DNA of 64,000 nt, taken from positions 124,001-188,000 of the forward strand of contig NZ_PJZF01000003.1 of the NCBI RefSeq assembly GCF_002858675.1, read 5' to 3'. The notes beneath the pieces were generated by a model. That model saw only the letters and a list, made by a program, of their open reading frames with translations, was not told the DNA's origin and searched no databases. This DNA comes from Chimaeribacter californicus (GTDB lineage: Bacteria > Pseudomonadota > Gammaproteobacteria > Enterobacterales > Enterobacteriaceae). The stretch's first letter is position 1. Every line of letters begins with the position of its first letter. Below, piece after piece: positions 20,626 through 29,187 of the stretch. Position numbers and translations under genes: made by a program.

Positions 20626-22036
20626 ACCTACCTTCCTTATTCACGATTACGAAACCTTCGGCAAAAGCCCGTGGCGTGACCGCGCCGCGCAGTTTGCCGG
20701 GGTGCGTACCGACATGGATTTCAACATCATCGGCGAGCCGCTGGTGATTTACTGCCGCCCGGCCGATGACTACCTGCCGGAGCCGGAAGCGGTGATGATC
20801 ACCGGCATCACCCCGCAACACGCCAGGGCGCAGGGGCTGCCGGAAGCGGAGTTTATCCGCCGGATCCATGAGGCCTTCAGCGTGCCGGACACCTGCATCA
20901 TGGGCTATAACAACATCCGCTTTGATGATGAAGTGACGCGCAACCTGCTTTACCGCAACTTCTACGACCCGTACGCCTACAGCTGGCAGCACGGTAACTC
21001 CCGCTGGGATTTGCTCGACGTGATGCGCGCCTGCTACGCCCTGCGCCCGGAAGGCATCGAGTGGCCGGAGAACGACGAAGGCTTCCCGAGTTTTAAGCTG
21101 GAGCACCTGACGAAAGCCAACGGCGTGGAACACACCCACGCCCATGACGCGATGTCCGACGTGTACGCCACCATTGCGATGGCGAAAAAGGTGAAAGAGG
21201 CGCAGCCGCGGCTGTTTAATTTCCTGCTGACCCACCGCAGCAAGAATAAACTGATGACGCTTATCGACATCCCGCAGATGGCCCCGCTGGTGCATGTCTC
21301 CGGTATGTTCGGCGCGGCGCGCGGCAACACCAGCTGGATTGCGCCGCTGGCGTGGCACCCGGACAACAAAAATGCGTTGATTGTCTGCGATCTGGCCGGG
21401 GATATGGCGCCGCTGCTGGAGCTGGAGGCAGACGCGCTGCGTGAGCGGCTTTACACCCGCCGCGACCAGCTGGCCGGCGATCAGGCTGCCGTGCCGCTGA
21501 AACTGGTGCACATCAACAAGTGCCCGGTGCTGGCCCCGGCCAAAACCCTGCTGCCGGAAACCGCCGACCGGCTGGGCATTGACCGTGAACGCTGCCTCGC
21601 CAACCTGAAACTGCTGCGGGATAACCCGCAGGTGCGGGAAAAAGTGGTGGCGCTGTATGCGGAAGCCGAGCCGTTCAACGGCAGTGACGACGTTGACGGC
21701 AAGCTCTATGACGGCTTCTTCAGCGAGGCCGACCGCACCACCATGACCATCATCCGCCAGACTGCCCCGCAAAACCTGCCGGCACTGGATCTCACCTTCC
21801 AGGACCCGCGCATGGAGGCGCTGCTGTTCCGCTTCCGCGCCCGCAACTACCCGGCCACGCTGGATGACGCTGAGCAACAGCGCTGGTTGCAGCACCGGCG
21901 TGAGGCGCTGAGCGCAGAGCGGGTGCAGCGCTACCTCCAGGAGCTGGAAGAGCTGTATAACCTGCACGAAGGGGACAAGGAGAAACTGGCGCTGCTGAAA
22001 GCCCTGTACGATTATGGTCGTGAACTGGCGGGCTAG
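20573..22036 (+). CDS. sbcB: Exodeoxyribonuclease I
   Basis: A 3'-5' single-strand DNA exonuclease with the DEDDh domain (FLIHDYETFGKSPWRDR at residues 22-38; ALRPEGIEWPEN; HDAMSDVYATIAMAK) and the ExoI extended SH3-like and C-terminal domains, all collinear with E. coli SbcB. From the ATG at 20573 it has 487 codons. A TTG at 20606 (MANKSEQPTFL) would give 476, close to the E. coli length of 475. The first ten or so codons lie in the phage attachment region, so the start may be phage-supplied. No strong ribosome site precedes either start. Confidence 0.95.
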   Translation: MLANRSERIKILANKSEQPTFLIHDYETFGKSPWRDRAAQFAGVRTDMDFNIIGEPLVIYCRPADDYLPEPEAVMITGITPQHARAQGLPEAEFIRRIHEAFSVPDTCIMGYNNIRFDDEVTRNLLYRNFYDPYAYSWQHGNSRWDLLDVMRACYALRPEGIEWPENDEGFPSFKLEHLTKANGVEHTHAHDAMSDVYATIAMAKKVKEAQPRLFNFLLTHRSKNKLMTLIDIPQMAPLVHVSGMFGAARGNTSWIAPLAWHPDNKNALIVCDLAGDMAPLLELEADALRERLYTRRDQLAGDQAAVPLKLVHINKCPVLAPAKTLLPETADRLGIDRERCLANLKLLRDNPQVREKVVALYAEAEPFNGSDDVDGKLYDGFFSEADRTTMTIIRQTAPQNLPALDLTFQDPRMEALLFRFRARNYPATLDDAEQQRWLQHRREALSAERVQRYLQELEELYNLHEGDKEKLALLKALYDYGRELAG

Positions 22037-22106
22037 CCGCCAGAGGGGGCCGTGAACCGGCGGGCCTACCCGCCAGAGGGGACGTGAACCGGCGGGCTGA
22101 GCCGCC
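22019..22106. repeat. Three tandem 32-bp hairpin repeats over the sbcB stop
   Basis: Copies begin at 22019, 22051 and 22083, each CGTGAAC-C/T-GGCGGGC-N4-CCGCC, with CAGAGGGG at the end of the first two; each contains an inverted repeat (GGCGGGC/GCCGCC). The first copy encodes the last codons and stop of sbcB; the others form its 3' tail. They resemble a short local duplication that may stabilise the mRNA end. Confidence 0.75.
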
Positions 22107-22124
22107 GCGCCTTACGGTAAACAC

Positions 22125-22154
22125 AAAAAAGCCAGACCGGAGTCTGGCTTTTTT
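22125..22154. terminator. Bidirectional terminator between sbcB and plaP
   Basis: AAAAAAGCCAGAC-CGGA-GTCTGGCTTTTTT: a symmetric hairpin flanked by A and T runs, serving the convergent sbcB and plaP transcripts. Confidence 0.92.
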
Positions 22155-22171
22155 ATTACCTGAAAGAGGCG

Positions 22172-23554
22172 TTACGCCATATCGTCGGCGGCATCCTCTT
22201 CCATCTGCGGCGGGGATTTGCTGAAGAAGCGGGTAATGTAGGCCAGGTAAGCGAGGCCAACCGCGCCCCACGCCAGCCCCAGGTACATTGAGCTGGCTTC
22301 CAGATTCAGCCACAACGCCCCCACCGTCAGCGCGCCGATCACCGGCAGGATCAGGTAGTGCAGGATATCTTTCGCGGTTTTATTGCGCTGCTCGCGGATA
22401 AAGAACTGCGAAATCACCGACAGGTTCACAAAGGTGAAGGCCACCAGCGCACCGAAGTTAATCAGCGCCGTGGCGGTCACCAGGTCGAAGCAGACGGCCG
22501 AGAGGGCCACCACGCCCACCAGCACCACGTTAAAGGTCGGGGTACGCCATTTCGGGTGAACGTAACCAAAGATCTTCTGCGAGAAGACGCCGTCACGGCC
22601 CATCACATACAGCAGGCGCGACACGCCGGCGTGCGCGGCCATGCCGGAAGCCAGCACCGTCACGCAGGAGAAGCAGAGGATCACCGACTGGAAGAACTTA
22701 CCGGCCACATACAGCATGATCTCCGGCTGCGACGCATCCGGGTCATGGAAGCGCGAGATGTCCGGGAAGTAGAGCTGCAGGAAGTAAGAGACCACGATAA
22801 AGATGATGCCGCCAATCAGCGCGGTCAGGAAGATCGCGCGCGGGATCACTTTCGCCGCGTTTGGCGTCTCTTCTGACAGCGAGCTGATGCCGTCAAAGCC
22901 CAGGAAGGAGAAGCAAAGGATGGTCGCGCCGGTAATCATCGGCACCACATGCGCATTCTCAGACCAGAACGGTTTGCTGCTCACCAGCTGGCCGGTGCCC
23001 TCGCCCTGATACACGCCGTGGATCAGCAGGCCCAGGAACACCACCATGATCGCCACCTGTACCACCACGATAAAGCTGTTGAGGTTCGCCACCAGCTTGA
23101 TGCCGCGCAGGTTGAAGAAGGTCATCAGGCCCACCAGCGCCACCACGAAGATCCAGGACGGCACGCCCGGGAAGATCGCTTCCAGGTAGATTTTCGCCAG
23201 CAGGATGTTGATCATCGGCATGAACAGGTAGTCCAGCAGCGACGACCAGCCGACCATAAAGCCGACGTGCGGGCTGATGGCTTTCTGGGCATAGGTATAA
23301 GCGGAACCGGCAGACGAGAAACGCTGCACCAGTTTGCCGTAGCTGACGGCGGTGAACAGCACCGCGATCAGCGCAAAGGCGTAGGCGGTGGCGACGTGGC
23401 CGTCGGTCAGGCCGGTCACGATGCCGAAGGTATCAAAAATGGTCATCGGTTGCAGATAGGCGAGGCCCATCATCACCACCTGAACCAGCGTCAGGGTTTT
23501 ATGCAGCTTCACGCGCTGCGCCGCCGGTGCGGCCGCCATCACATCAGCAGACAT
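22172..23554 (-). CDS. plaP: Low-affinity putrescine importer PlaP
   Basis: A 460-residue APC-superfamily permease with about 12 membrane segments. The strongly conserved [37 protein letters not shown] and [20 protein letters not shown] segments match PlaP more closely than its paralogue PuuP (PlaP-like [43 protein letters not shown]-like tail). It imports putrescine with protons. Synteny next to sbcB is as in E. coli. A GGGAGGG site is 8 bases before the ATG. Here it also lies beside the puu catabolic genes. Confidence 0.93.
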   Translation of the reverse strand: MSADVMAAAPAAQRVKLHKTLTLVQVVMMGLAYLQPMTIFDTFGIVTGLTDGHVATAYAFALIAVLFTAVSYGKLVQRFSSAGSAYTYAQKAISPHVGFMVGWSSLLDYLFMPMINILLAKIYLEAIFPGVPSWIFVVALVGLMTFFNLRGIKLVANLNSFIVVVQVAIMVVFLGLLIHGVYQGEGTGQLVSSKPFWSENAHVVPMITGATILCFSFLGFDGISSLSEETPNAAKVIPRAIFLTALIGGIIFIVVSYFLQLYFPDISRFHDPDASQPEIMLYVAGKFFQSVILCFSCVTVLASGMAAHAGVSRLLYVMGRDGVFSQKIFGYVHPKWRTPTFNVVLVGVVALSAVCFDLVTATALINFGALVAFTFVNLSVISQFFIREQRNKTAKDILHYLILPVIGALTVGALWLNLEASSMYLGLAWGAVGLAYLAYITRFFSKSPPQMEEDAADDMA

Positions 23555-24050
23555 GGCTCAACCCTCCCTGAAACAGCGGGGAAACGGCAAGACCCGGCAT
23601 CACCGGCCTGGCGTATTCATGCAGAGGAAACTGGGGGAACGCCGCAGGGCGGGTCCGGCACAACCCGGCACGCTTTTTCCGGGTATGACCACAGCAGACG
23701 CCGGCGGGCACCGGCACGAACATTACACATTGCCCCATCGTTCATTTCCTCATAGTGGCGACCGGTAGAGTTTGGGGTCGCACACGGACTGGTTTGATTA
23801 TCTATCCGGATCGAAGCCCGGCCTCTTGATATGTAAAAACGCCCTGACGCCAGAGCGCACAAATGGTTTGTACAGCCTTGAATGCAAAAAAATAACCGAC
23901 GCCTGAAAGCGTCGGTTATTTGCAAGCCGCGTATTCTGCCCGAGGGGGGCAGAGATCTCAAGATCCGGAGACCTTCTGACACACATTCTTTCAATTCGCG
24001 CAAAAAACAGCCAATAGGCGTTTTCAGCTAATCAGATCTTTTTCAACGGG
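23555..24050. other. Intergenic region between plaP and puuA
   Basis: About 500 bases with no convincing gene. It holds the plaP upstream region and, at 23885-23921, a terminator for puuA. Short frames on both strands here have no ribosome site or recognisable product. Confidence 0.6.
23885..23921 (-). terminator. Terminator after puuA
   Basis: A perfect 12-bp stem AATAACCGACGC / GCGTCGGTTATT with loop CTGAAA; on the minus strand it is followed by TTTTTTT. It lies about 130 bases after the puuA stop. Confidence 0.85.
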
Positions 24051-25469
24051 TCAGGCGTTTTTCAACATCCAGTCAATTTCCGTTTCCGTGACCAGCCGCT
24101 CGAACTGCAGCAGCTCATCAGATTTACAGGTGTGGTACACGTGGCAGAAGCGCTCGCCCAGGTAGTGTTTCAGCGGCGACTGCTCCTCAAACTCATACAG
24201 CGCATCGCTCTGGCGGATCGGCAGCGGCAAACCTTCCTGTTCCAGCCCGTTGCCGGTGACCGGCTCCGGCAGCGGCAGATCGTTGTCCAGCCCGTGCAGC
24301 ATCCCGGCCAGCACGGCGGCGACCACCAGATAAGGGTTGGCATCCGCGCCCGCCACCCGGTATTCCACCCGGTGACTGTTGACGTCCCCGCAGGGAATAC
24401 GCAGCGCCACGGTGCGGTTATTGTGGCCCCAGGAAGCCTGGGTCGCCACATACATGCCCGGCTGGAAACGGCGGTACGCGTTGACGTTCGGGGCCAGCAG
24501 TGCCATTGAGGACGGCATCAGGTCAATCATCCCGGCCAGCACGCGTTTCAGCAGCGCGGAGTCTTCACCGTCGGCGTCAGCAAACAGGTTTTTGCCCTGG
24601 GCATCCAGCATGCTGACATGGATGTGCATCCCGCTGCCCGCATACTCTTCATAAGGTTTCGCCATAAAGGTGGCGTGCAGGTGGTGGTTCTCCGCCACCT
24701 GGCGCACCAGGCGTTTCAGCGCCAGCGCATCATCGCAGGCACGCAATACGTTATCGGTGTGGTTGAGGTTGATCTCGAACTGCCCGGGCGAGGACTCTGC
24801 CACCGCGCCGTCTGCCGGCAGATGCTGCATCTGCGCCAGCGCGTCGATGTCACTCAGCACATTGCCGAAGTGGTTCAGGTTGTCTACCGAGTAGACCTGG
24901 GTCTGGATGTTGCGCTCCTGGGTGCCCGGGGCGCACGGCGGCTGCAGGTAGCCTTCGCTGTCACGCTGACGGTCGATCAGATAGAACTCCAGCTCTACCG
25001 CTACCACCGGGAAGAGTCCGCGACGGCGCAATGCTTGCCATACATTATTCAGGACATTGCGGGGTTCAACGTCAAAGGGAGTACCATCTTCGTCCACCAT
25101 GGTAAGCAACAGTTGGCCAATGTGCTCCGGGTCAGCGGCGGAGGGCACCAGCGTACCGGGGATCGGCATACAGACATTGTCCGGCTCGCCCAATTCCTGG
25201 CCGAGGCCGGCCTCTTCCACCACATTGCCGAGGATATCCATAGCGAAAACTGACGAGGGGAAGTAGCAGCCTTTTTCGAGGCGTTTTAACGCTGAGACAG
25301 GGATTCGTTTACCGCGGAAACTACCATTGAGATCGGTGAGGAGGACATCGACGTGCTGGGTTAAAGGATGGCGTTCCAAGTATTGTTCAACTTCACGTTG
25401 GAACGCGCTACTTCGTCTCTCTTCGCTGTGCTGCGCGAATTTTTCAACTTCTACCAGATTGGTTTGCAT
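24051..25469 (-). CDS. puuA: Gamma-glutamylputrescine synthetase
   Basis: A 472-residue glutamine-synthetase-family enzyme that ligates glutamate to putrescine with ATP, the first step of the Puu pathway. Metal and substrate motifs are present: VVAVELEFYLID (about residues 152-163), AESSPGQFEINL, GSGMHIHVSML and the NNRTVALRIP / HRVEYRVAGADANPYLVVAAVLAGM region. Length equals E. coli PuuA (472). It is divergent from puuD with a 280-bp control region between, as in E. coli, but puuP is missing from the cluster. Confidence 0.95.
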   Translation of the reverse strand: MQTNLVEVEKFAQHSEERRSSAFQREVEQYLERHPLTQHVDVLLTDLNGSFRGKRIPVSALKRLEKGCYFPSSVFAMDILGNVVEEAGLGQELGEPDNVCMPIPGTLVPSAADPEHIGQLLLTMVDEDGTPFDVEPRNVLNNVWQALRRRGLFPVVAVELEFYLIDRQRDSEGYLQPPCAPGTQERNIQTQVYSVDNLNHFGNVLSDIDALAQMQHLPADGAVAESSPGQFEINLNHTDNVLRACDDALALKRLVRQVAENHHLHATFMAKPYEEYAGSGMHIHVSMLDAQGKNLFADADGEDSALLKRVLAGMIDLMPSSMALLAPNVNAYRRFQPGMYVATQASWGHNNRTVALRIPCGDVNSHRVEYRVAGADANPYLVVAAVLAGMLHGLDNDLPLPEPVTGNGLEQEGLPLPIRQSDALYEFEEQSPLKHYLGERFCHVYHTCKSDELLQFERLVTETEIDWMLKNA

Positions 25470-25639
25470 AAATCACCTGCCGTTGTGAGGGTCCGGCGCC
25501 GCCCAGAGGGGCCACCCGCGCCGTTAACTGATTGTTTTCAAAACCTGGATCCTGTCCTGATGAGCCGCCTGGCGTGCTCAAAATATACACCGTCTGTTAG
25601 AAACATAGCCCCATCGTGTTTGTTTTGCAAATGTTACGA

Positions 25640-25691
25640 GGTGGTTTGAATATTAACCACCAGACTGCTAAATTGATAAAATAATGACCAG
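25640..25691. promoter_or_regulatory. puuA-puuD control region with palindrome and PuuR-like box
   Basis: GGTGGTT-N8-AACCACC (25640-25661) is a perfect inverted repeat. Fifteen bases on, TAAAATAATGACCAG (25677-25691) resembles the PuuR box of E. coli (AAAATATAATGAACA). One or both are likely PuuR operators controlling both directions; protein assignment is inferred. Confidence 0.5.
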
Positions 25692-25749
25692 GATGTCAAA
25701 AAAGCAGCGTTTTTTGGCAAAAATTTAGTCCAGTCTGCGAGGCCAAATA

Positions 25750-26532
25750 ATGGGCAATATATTTAACAGACCAGTTGTTGGCGTTGTTATGTGCCGGGAA
25801 AGTATTGAGGGACATTACACACAAACCGTTGAAGAGAAATATCTTGATGCGGTGTTCGCGGCGGGTGGCCTGCCGGTGGCGCTGCCGCAGGTGCTGGCGT
25901 CCCAGCCTTATGCGCTTGACAGCGTGATCGCCCGGCTTGACGGCATCTTCCTGACCGGCAGCCCGAGCAACATCGAGCCGCACCATTATGGTGAAGAGGG
26001 CATTGAAGAGTGGATCGATCCGGGGCGCGATCAGCTGGCGTTGACGCTGATCCGCAGCATGCTCGACCAGCGCCTGCCGCTGTTTGCCGCCTGCCGGGGG
26101 ATGCAGGAGCTGGTGGTGGCCACCGGCGGCGCCCTGCACCGGCAGGTGCATAACGAGCCGGGCTTTATGGACCACCGCGAAGATCTGTCGCAGTCTGCAG
26201 ATATTCAGTACGGCCCGGCGCACCCGGTGATCGTCGAGCCGGGCGGCATGCTGGAATCGCTGCTGCCGGGCATTCCGCTGTTTGAGGTGAATTCGCTGCA
26301 CGGCCAGGGCACACGGCGGCTCAGCCCGTCATTGCGCGTGGAAGCCAGCGCGCCGGACGGCCTGGTGGAGGCGGTCAGTGTCCGTGACCACCCGTTCGCC
26401 CTGGGGGTGCAGTGGCATCCGGAATGGCGCATCGAGGAAAACCCGGTATCGCGCCAGTTGTTTGAAGCCTTTATCAGCGCGTGCCGCGACGCCATGGTCG
26501 AAGAGCGCGCGGTGCAGGAACCTGCCCTATGA
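25750..26532 (+). CDS. puuD: Gamma-glutamyl-GABA hydrolase
   Basis: A 260-residue class I glutamine-amidotransferase-like hydrolase that splits gamma-glutamyl-GABA to GABA and glutamate. The nucleophile Cys is in LFAACRGMQEL (about residue 115), and the His/Glu of the triad are in LGVQWHPEW (about 222). The N-terminus (PVVGVVMCRESIEGHYTQTVEEKYLDAV) matches PuuD. A GAGG site is 8 bases upstream. Its stop overlaps puuR as ATGA, so they are co-translated. Confidence 0.95.
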   Translation: MGNIFNRPVVGVVMCRESIEGHYTQTVEEKYLDAVFAAGGLPVALPQVLASQPYALDSVIARLDGIFLTGSPSNIEPHHYGEEGIEEWIDPGRDQLALTLIRSMLDQRLPLFAACRGMQELVVATGGALHRQVHNEPGFMDHREDLSQSADIQYGPAHPVIVEPGGMLESLLPGIPLFEVNSLHGQGTRRLSPSLRVEASAPDGLVEAVSVRDHPFALGVQWHPEWRIEENPVSRQLFEAFISACRDAMVEERAVQEPAL

Positions 26533-27086
26533 GTGAAGTCAGCCTGGCACCCGGGCGGCGGCTGTCACAGCTGCGCCAGCAATTAGGGTTATCACAGCGC
26601 CGGGCGGCCGAGCTGGCCGGCCTGACCCACAGCGCCATCAGTACCATTGAGCAGGACAAGGTCAGCCCGGCGATCAGCACGCTGCAAAAGCTGCTGACGG
26701 TCTATGGGCTGTCGATGGCAGAGTTCTTTACCGACGATAACCGCCTGAAGACCCCGCAGGTGGTGATTGAGCCGGAGAACCTGATTGAAATCGGCAGCCA
26801 GGGCGTGTCGATGAAGCTGGTGCATAACGGTAACCCGATGCGTGCACTGGCGATGCTGCTGGAAACCTACGAGCCGGGCAGCAGCACCGGCGAGAAGATC
26901 CGCCATCAGGGTGAGGAAGTCGGTACCCTGCTGGAGGGGGAGATTGTCCTGACCGTGAACGGACAGCAGTTCCCGCTGCATGCCGGGCAGAGTTACACCA
27001 TCAATACCGGCATGGCGCACAGTTTTACCAATCTGTCGGCGCAGGTGTGCCGCATTATCAGCGCCCACACCCCGACGACGTTTTAG
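26529..27086 (+). CDS. puuR: Putrescine-responsive repressor PuuR
   Basis: A 185-residue regulator from the ATG at 26529 (MSEVSLAPGRRLSQLRQQLGLS). It has an Xre helix-turn-helix (QRRAAELAGLTHSAISTIEQDKVSPAIST, residues 24-52) followed by a cupin sensor domain (residues 105-183; HQGEEVGTLLEGEIVLTVNG, HAGQSYTINTGMAHSFTN). It ends HTPTTF exactly as E. coli PuuR. It represses the puu genes until putrescine binds. A longer in-frame start would lie inside puuD and is rejected. Confidence 0.95.
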   Translation: MSEVSLAPGRRLSQLRQQLGLSQRRAAELAGLTHSAISTIEQDKVSPAISTLQKLLTVYGLSMAEFFTDDNRLKTPQVVIEPENLIEIGSQGVSMKLVHNGNPMRALAMLLETYEPGSSTGEKIRHQGEEVGTLLEGEIVLTVNGQQFPLHAGQSYTINTGMAHSFTNLSAQVCRIISAHTPTTF

Positions 27087-27231
27087 CGGTCAATCCGCAG
27101 GCAGTGGCACAGTAATTGCTTCATTTTGTTGCCATCTACGGCGTCACCCCCGCAGTGTGGGAACCCCGGCCTGAGGTCGCCGCGTTCCCCTGTGGGCAGG
27201 AAGCACACCGGGCCTGTATAAGGAGAAGGAT

Positions 27232-28509
27232 ATGACCGAGCATATTAGTAGTTACTATGCGGCAACGGCCAACCCGCATGAACCCTGGCCGCAGCTTGCC
27301 GGCCAGATAGAGTGCGATGTCTGCATCGTGGGCGGCGGCTTTACCGGCCTCTCTTCTGCCCTTTACCTGACGGAAGCCGGGTATGACGTGGTACTGCTGG
27401 AGGCAGTGCGTGTCGGCTGGGGGGCCACCGGGCGCAACGGCGGCCAGGTAGTGAACTCCTTCAGCCGGGACGTGGATGTTATCGAGGCGCGCTATGGCCA
27501 GGACACTGCCCAGGCATTGGGCAGCATGATCTTTGAAGGGGCGGACATCATCCGCCAGCGCATCGATCAGTACGCCATTGACTGTGACTATCGCCCCGGC
27601 GGCATCTTCGCCGCACTCAACTATAAACAGGTTGCCCATCTTCACCAGCAGAAAGCGCTGTGGGAGAAATATGGGCATCACAGTCTGATCATGCTGGATG
27701 AGAGCGGTATCCGGCATGAAATCGGTACCCGGCGCTATGTGGGCGGCATGCTCGACCCGCGCGGGGGCCACCTTCACCCGCTCAATCTGGCGCTCGGCGA
27801 GGCCGAGGCGATCCGCCGCCACGGCGGCCGCATCTATGAACACTCCGCGGTGACACACATCAACCACGGCACCCCGGCGCGGGTGCATACCGCGCAGGGC
27901 GAAGTCAGGGCGCGGTTTGTGATCATGGCCGGCAACGCTTACCTGGGCGACAGGCTGGAGCCGCGTCTGTCACGGCTCAGCATGCCGTGCGGCTCGCAGA
28001 TTGTTGCCACTGAGCCGCTGTCCGAGGCGGTGGCCCGCTCGCTGTTGCCGAACAACTACTGCGTGGAAGACTGCAACTACCTGCTGGATTACTTCCGCCT
28101 GACCGCTGACCGGCGGCTGCTGTTTGGCGGCGGCGTGATCTACGGCGCGCGCGACCCGGCGGACATCGACCCGCTGATCCTGCCGAAGCTGTATAAAACC
28201 TTCCCGCAGCTGAAAGGGGTGAAGATTGACTACCGCTGGAGCGGCAACTTCCTGCTGACGCTGTCGCGGATGCCGCAATTCGGCCGGCTGGAGAAGAACG
28301 TCTACTATATGCAGGGCGACAGCGGCCACGGCGTCACCCTCACCCACCTGGCCGGCAAACTGATTTCTGAAGTGATGCGCGGAGACGCCGAACGGTTCGA
28401 CGCCTTCGCCAACCTGCCGCACATGCCGTTCTTCGGCGGCCGCAGCCTGCAGGTGCCGTTCACCGCCATCGGCGCAGTCTACTATGCGCTGCGCGACCGG
28501 CTGGGCTAA
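27232..28509 (+). CDS. puuB: Gamma-glutamylputrescine oxidoreductase
   Basis: A 425-residue FAD-dependent oxidase (DAO family) that converts gamma-glutamylputrescine to the aldehyde. The dinucleotide motif VGGGFTGLSSALYLTEAG is at about residues 32-49, GWGATGRNGGQV follows, and GDSGHGVTLTHLAGKL near residue 363 is the C-terminal FAD contact. An AAGGAGAAGG site precedes the ATG. In E. coli puuC lies between puuR and puuB and puuE follows; both are missing here, so aldehyde dehydrogenase and GABA transaminase must come from elsewhere. Confidence 0.94.
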   Translation: MTEHISSYYAATANPHEPWPQLAGQIECDVCIVGGGFTGLSSALYLTEAGYDVVLLEAVRVGWGATGRNGGQVVNSFSRDVDVIEARYGQDTAQALGSMIFEGADIIRQRIDQYAIDCDYRPGGIFAALNYKQVAHLHQQKALWEKYGHHSLIMLDESGIRHEIGTRRYVGGMLDPRGGHLHPLNLALGEAEAIRRHGGRIYEHSAVTHINHGTPARVHTAQGEVRARFVIMAGNAYLGDRLEPRLSRLSMPCGSQIVATEPLSEAVARSLLPNNYCVEDCNYLLDYFRLTADRRLLFGGGVIYGARDPADIDPLILPKLYKTFPQLKGVKIDYRWSGNFLLTLSRMPQFGRLEKNVYYMQGDSGHGVTLTHLAGKLISEVMRGDAERFDAFANLPHMPFFGGRSLQVPFTAIGAVYYALRDRLG

Positions 28510-28518
28510 CCCACACCG

Positions 28519-28547
28519 GTACCGGTAAGGTTTGCCCTTACCGGTAC
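28519..28547. terminator. Hairpin after puuB
   Basis: GTACCGGTAAGG-TTTGC-CCTTACCGGTAC: a perfect 12-bp stem nine bases past the puuB stop. It lacks a clear T run (TCCCCC follows), so termination may be weak or Rho-aided. Confidence 0.6.
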
Positions 28548-29036
28548 TCCCCCACTGCATTCCCTCCCACCACTTTCTTTATTATCTGCCGGTCAGCCTC
28601 TCTGTTAAGATATATTTATTAGTTTTCCCACGGTATATTTATCACCCTATTTTAATCCGCAAAAATAACGTTTATCCGGTAAATCGGTATACCTCCCTAT
28701 TTGTTTATCTCTGGCCAACTTATTTAAGTTATTATTTATTTTATCAACCATTAATTAATTATTGAAACGGTTCAACATCCTAAATAAATCCTATTTTCTT
28801 AAATTCTAAATTTACTGCATAAATAGCTTTATTCTTTGCATAATGTCATTTATCCAGTGTAAAAACCCGCTCTGCCAGGCACGCATAAAATTTCTTATGA
28901 GAACGATTTTCAATATCCTGCACACGGCGTTAATTACCTTTTCGGTTAAAAAAATTTTTGTTAGGTTTCTGTTGATCGCATAAAAAGATAATTTTTTTCG
29001 ATCATCCACCAACCATCACCATTGAAGGAATATGAC
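28548..29036 (+). other. A+T-rich leader of the peptide-modification operon
   Basis: Nearly 490 bases much richer in A+T than the flanking DNA, with no convincing gene on either strand. It contains a Fur-box-like site at 28899-28917 and ends in the ribosome site AAGGA for the small peptide gene. The composition shift marks the left border of probably acquired DNA. No clean -35/-10 pair could be chosen. Confidence 0.55.
28899..28917. promoter_or_regulatory. Fur-box-like site upstream of the peptide operon
   Basis: GAGAACGATTTTCAATATC agrees with the 19-bp Fur consensus GATAATGATAATCATTATC at 14 positions by hand alignment. It lies 120 bases before the precursor peptide start. Iron control would suit a pathway of iron enzymes or a metal-related product; unproven. 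Confidence 0.5.
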
Positions 29037-29135
29037 ATGAGCAATAAAACTGAGAAAACCCCTGCACCTCAGAAACCGAAAGTCGTTATCAAACCAAAAA
29101 GCGATCGTCCAATCCTGATGGCTGCGCACCTGTAA
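29037..29135 (+). CDS. Candidate RiPP precursor or scaffold peptide (32 residues)
   Basis: A 32-codon gene with an AAGGA site 8 bases before the ATG. The peptide starts MSNKTEKTPAPQKPK, continues VVIKPKSDRP and ends ILMAAHL. It is Lys/Pro-rich, without Cys, and looks like an unstructured leader (residues 1-24) with a short hydrophobic C-terminal part (ILMAAHL) that could be the modified core. It is followed at once by an attenuator hairpin and then by three proteins with apparent RRE domains, the standard layout of a ribosomally made, modified peptide operon. Function is inferred from context; I know no characterised homologue. Confidence 0.7.
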   Translation: MSNKTEKTPAPQKPKVVIKPKSDRPILMAAHL

Positions 29136-29142
29136 TTCCCAT

Positions 29143-29172
29143 GACAGCCAGGAAACTGGCTGTCCTTTTTAT
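29143..29172 (+). terminator. Attenuator between peptide gene and modifying genes
   Basis: GACAGCCAG-GAAA-CTGGCTGTC, a perfect 9-bp stem with a GNRA loop, is followed by CTTTTTATTATT. It lies 7 bases after the peptide stop and 16 bases before the first enzyme gene. Partial termination here would yield excess peptide mRNA over enzyme mRNA, as in many RiPP operons. Confidence 0.85.
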
Positions 29173-29187
29173 TATTGAGGGTGAGAT

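Noticed and set aside
20576-21967. 463-codon minus-strand frame opposite sbcB
   Set aside because: High G+C coding DNA keeps antisense frames open; the plus-strand product is a full SbcB match.
22949-23755. 268-codon plus-strand frame opposite plaP
   Set aside because: His/Gln/Arg-rich antisense shadow of a membrane protein gene; no ribosome site.
29032-29040. ATG at 29032 as an alternative start for the peptide
   Set aside because: It is closed by TGA after two codons; the ATG at 29037 opens the 32-codon frame.
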